Positions 62,810-64,000 of a stretch of DNA of 64,000 nt are shown piece by piece. The notes under the pieces are model-generated. The model worked only from the letters and a program-made list of their open reading frames with translations. It was not told the origin of the DNA and made no database searches. Source of the stretch: a virus. The stretch spans positions 62,001-126,000 of the IMG/VR virus record IMGVR_UViG_3300017917_002918; one strand, 5' to 3'. Each line of letters begins with the position of its first letter. The first letter of the stretch is position 1. The position numbers and the translations under genes were made by a program.

Positions 62810-62994
62810 AACAAGAAATTAAAATAGAATATAATAATACATGTGTGTTCTTTTGGCAACATACTTTTAGAACTGCACTTACTCACGCTAATTATTTTAT
62901 TGAAAGAAACAAAGGTAACTTTGAAATGAAAGTATATTTATTAAATGAAAGTTATTTTGGTGAAAAATGGAAATTATTTAAAACAATTAAATAA
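62806..62994 (+). CDS. Small hypothetical protein, 62 aa
   Basis: MKQEIKIEYNNTCVFFWQHTFRTALTHANYFIERNKGNFEMKVYLLNE... is basic, with a strand-helix-strand pattern. Its leader repeats that of the upstream gene, so the pair may be co-regulated. Function unknown. Confidence 0.55.
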   Translation: MKQEIKIEYNNTCVFFWQHTFRTALTHANYFIERNKGNFEMKVYLLNESYFGEKWKLFKTIK

Positions 62995-63042
62995 ATAGGA
63001 AATAAAAGTAAAATTTTATAAAAAAATGGAGGTAATAAAAAT

Positions 63043-63315
63043 ATGAAAATTTATAGTGAAATGTCATTATCAAATTTTGAATTTTGGAGTGGTGCAAAGG
63101 TTAACGCCGAAAAGCTCACTCTAAAAGAGATGGATCAAATTGAAAATATACTCGAAGATCTATATTCTGAGGGTATGAGCGAAACGGAAATTAATGACTT
63201 ATTTTGGTTCGACTTTGAAAGTATTTTGGAATGGATCGGGAAAAAAGAATGTGATCAATGTGGGGAAATATATGAAGGTCATTTTTGTGAATGTGAAGAA
63301 GAAGAAGAAATATAA
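63043..63315 (+). CDS. Hypothetical protein with C-terminal zinc knuckle, 90 aa
   Basis: MKIYSEMSLSNFEFWSGAKVNAEKLTLKEMDQIENILEDLYSEGMSETEINDLFWFDFESILEWIG matches a phage/plasmid family with the core NFEFWSGA...LxxxE...IExxLEDLYPxGMSETEINDxFWFE. The tail KKECDQCGEIYEGHFCECEEEEEI adds a zinc ribbon with four cysteines. GGAGG lies upstream. Function unknown. Confidence 0.7.
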   Translation: MKIYSEMSLSNFEFWSGAKVNAEKLTLKEMDQIENILEDLYSEGMSETEINDLFWFDFESILEWIGKKECDQCGEIYEGHFCECEEEEEI

Positions 63316-63327
63316 AACTACAATTTT

Positions 63328-63351
63328 ACTAGGAGCTTACACGCTCCTAGT
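63328..63351. repeat. 9-bp hairpin ACTAGGAGC/GCTCCTAGT
   Basis: Perfect stem, loop TTACAC, located just after the 63,043 gene. No U-run follows on the plus strand, so it may be a weak terminator or processing signal. Confidence 0.5.
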
Positions 63352-63440
63352 GAGATAATAAAGTTCTGATTTTATTAACAAATAGTTAAAAAATAATAAT
63401 AAAACCTTGAATTTATTGTAAAAGAAGGGATTGATAAAAC

Positions 63441-63662
63441 ATGGTAAAAAATAAAGAGGAATTAAAACCGATCGGATCTTTTTGTATCTCAAACAATATG
63501 GCAATAGTGATTTATGATATAATCTATGGAATAGATGATAGTATTTTAGCAGGTTACAACGATAAAAAACCTAGAAAGTATAGACTTTATTATAATTCAA
63601 AAGGTGCATATTTTAATTTCGGTAAAATAAGGGTATACATGGATCGAGTTATGAGACTATAA
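63441..63662 (+). CDS. Small hypothetical protein, 73 aa
   Basis: MVKNKEELKPIGSFCISNNMAIVIYDIIYGIDDSILAGYNDKKPRKYR... is a strand-rich small protein ending with a basic segment (YYNSKGAYFNFGKIRVYMDRVMRL). AAGAAGGGA lies upstream. No family recognised. Confidence 0.55.
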   Translation: MVKNKEELKPIGSFCISNNMAIVIYDIIYGIDDSILAGYNDKKPRKYRLYYNSKGAYFNFGKIRVYMDRVMRL

Positions 63663-63701
63663 AATATAACATTTATTGTTAAAAATTGGAGGTAAAAAAA
63701 T

Positions 63702-63869
63702 ATGAGAGAATATAGTTTTATATTTGAAAATGGAATATATACGTTAATAAACACTAAATATAATAATATTGAAGTTTTTGGAATAGGACACAAAGATCGA
63801 AAAATAGCGTTAAAAAACGCAAAAAACTACTGTAAGAACACATTTTCAAAACTAAATGTTTTAGCATAA
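63702..63869 (+). CDS. Small phage protein, 55 aa, paralogue of the gene at 30,168
   Basis: ATG at 63,702 follows TTGGAGG. The product (MREYSFIFENGIYTLINTKY then NNIEVFGIGHKDRKIALKNA then KNYCKNTFSKLNVLA) matches the minus-strand gene at 30,168 over its whole length. The two copies on opposite strands show lateral or internal duplication of a small family of unknown role. Confidence 0.65.
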   Translation: MREYSFIFENGIYTLINTKYNNIEVFGIGHKDRKIALKNAKNYCKNTFSKLNVLA

Positions 63870-63886
63870 AACAAAGGAGATCTATT

Positions 63887-64000
63887 ATGAATAATAAAAT
63901 TGAGGCATTGAGGAAATATTTAGGAATTAATGAAGAAGTTGAAATAGTTGAAGGTTATGACACAAATATATTTGAAGTTGAGGGATCGGAGTATCTAGTA
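63887..64000 (+). CDS. Partial gene at the right edge of the window
   Basis: ATG at 63,887 follows AAAGGAG. MNNKIEALRKYLGINEEVEIV, then EGYDTNIFEVEGSEYLV, runs off the window after 38 codons. The N-terminus resembles hypothetical phage/plasmid proteins with KYLGxxEDExxxxxYDxNxFE.xGxEYLVLTDEEA, whose function is unknown. Confidence 0.6.
   Translation, partial: MNNKIEALRKYLGINEEVEIVEGYDTNIFEVEGSEYLV

Noticed and set aside
1-64000. CRISPR array
   Set aside because: No regularly spaced 25-40 bp repeats with unique spacers were seen. The short repeat clusters found have other spacing and sizes.

Overview
This window is very AT-rich (roughly 28-30% G+C by eye). Ribosome binding sites are strong GGAGG-type and promoters are textbook TTGACA/TATAAT, which points to a low-GC Bacillota host (Clostridium-, Paenibacillus- or Brevibacillus-like). 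The dense small overlapping genes, the many DNA methyltransferases, the phage-type hypothetical proteins, a Tad2-like protein, an SPbeta-type MrpR-like protein and the absence of housekeeping genes point to a large phage, a phage-plasmid or an SPbeta-like prophage. No structural (capsid or tail) genes are visible, so this is the early/accessory half of the element. The host cannot be named from sequence alone.

Layout. Almost everything from 1 to about 61.2 kb is on the minus strand and should be read from high to low coordinates. The exception is an acetyltransferase gene at 42.8 kb on the plus strand. Transcription flips to plus after a roughly 0.9 kb non-coding region (61.2-62.1 kb) that carries direct repeats and a GC-rich island, an origin-like or regulatory region. 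(a) 57.3-61.2 kb: DEAD-box helicase, DUF5659-like protein, possible sliding-clamp-like protein. (b) 54.5-56.6 kb: complete IS607-type element (tnpA, tnpB, probable omega RNA, inverted ends) that has cut a gene from its own promoter and RBS. (c) 46.6-50.9 kb: ParB-like (IbrB-like) protein, PAPS-reductase-like (IbrA-like) protein and SNF2 helicase. (d) 42.1-46.1 kb: regulators, a secreted stalk-domain protein, a GNAT acetyltransferase and a GTGTCAAAT repeat cluster. (e) 33.3-42.1 kb: the RNA island described below. (f) 26-33.3 kb: MrpR-like and DndB-like proteins, an orphan MazF toxin, many small zinc-ribbon proteins. (g) 12.3-21.3 kb: five DNA methyltransferases among small genes. (h) 1-12.2 kb: DHH phosphoesterase, NAD-dependent DNA ligase, transglycosylase, Tad2-like and SLOG-like proteins, a Dam-type methylase.

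The most remarkable part is 33.3-42.1 kb. A promoter at 42,054-42,082 starts a tandem array of three RNAs (A, B, C). Each has a basal stem and an internal tRNA-like module in circularly permuted order: T-arm, closed acceptor-like hairpin, then D-arm. A fourth minimal RNA hairpin with the same loop motifs but no tRNA-like module lies in the leader of the next gene, a 491-residue TROVE/vWA Ro60 (Rsr) protein. After a terminator, a new promoter drives a cluster of RNA end-processing enzymes: a nucleotidyltransferase, a CCA-adding enzyme, an HNH protein, a DRB0094-type RNA ligase and a polynucleotide kinase-HD phosphatase. Further downstream a separate tRNA-like RNA (33,320-33,431) with its own promoter is found. 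Together this looks like a mobile Ro60-Y RNA ribonucleoprotein plus RNA-healing, sealing and 3'-end-repair system. Y RNAs near Ro60 are known in bacteria and phages; the tandem array, the minimal leader copy and the linkage to this particular repair set are what deserve attention.

Other themes: nearly every intergenic region carries an AT-rich motif close to ATCATAATTTAATTA on the plus strand, often fused to a promoter, and many ribosome binding sites sit directly behind a small AT-rich hairpin. Several genes shorter than 60 codons with good ribosome binding sites are listed (43-aa and 38-aa membrane peptides, a 59-aa FmdB-like zinc ribbon, and others).
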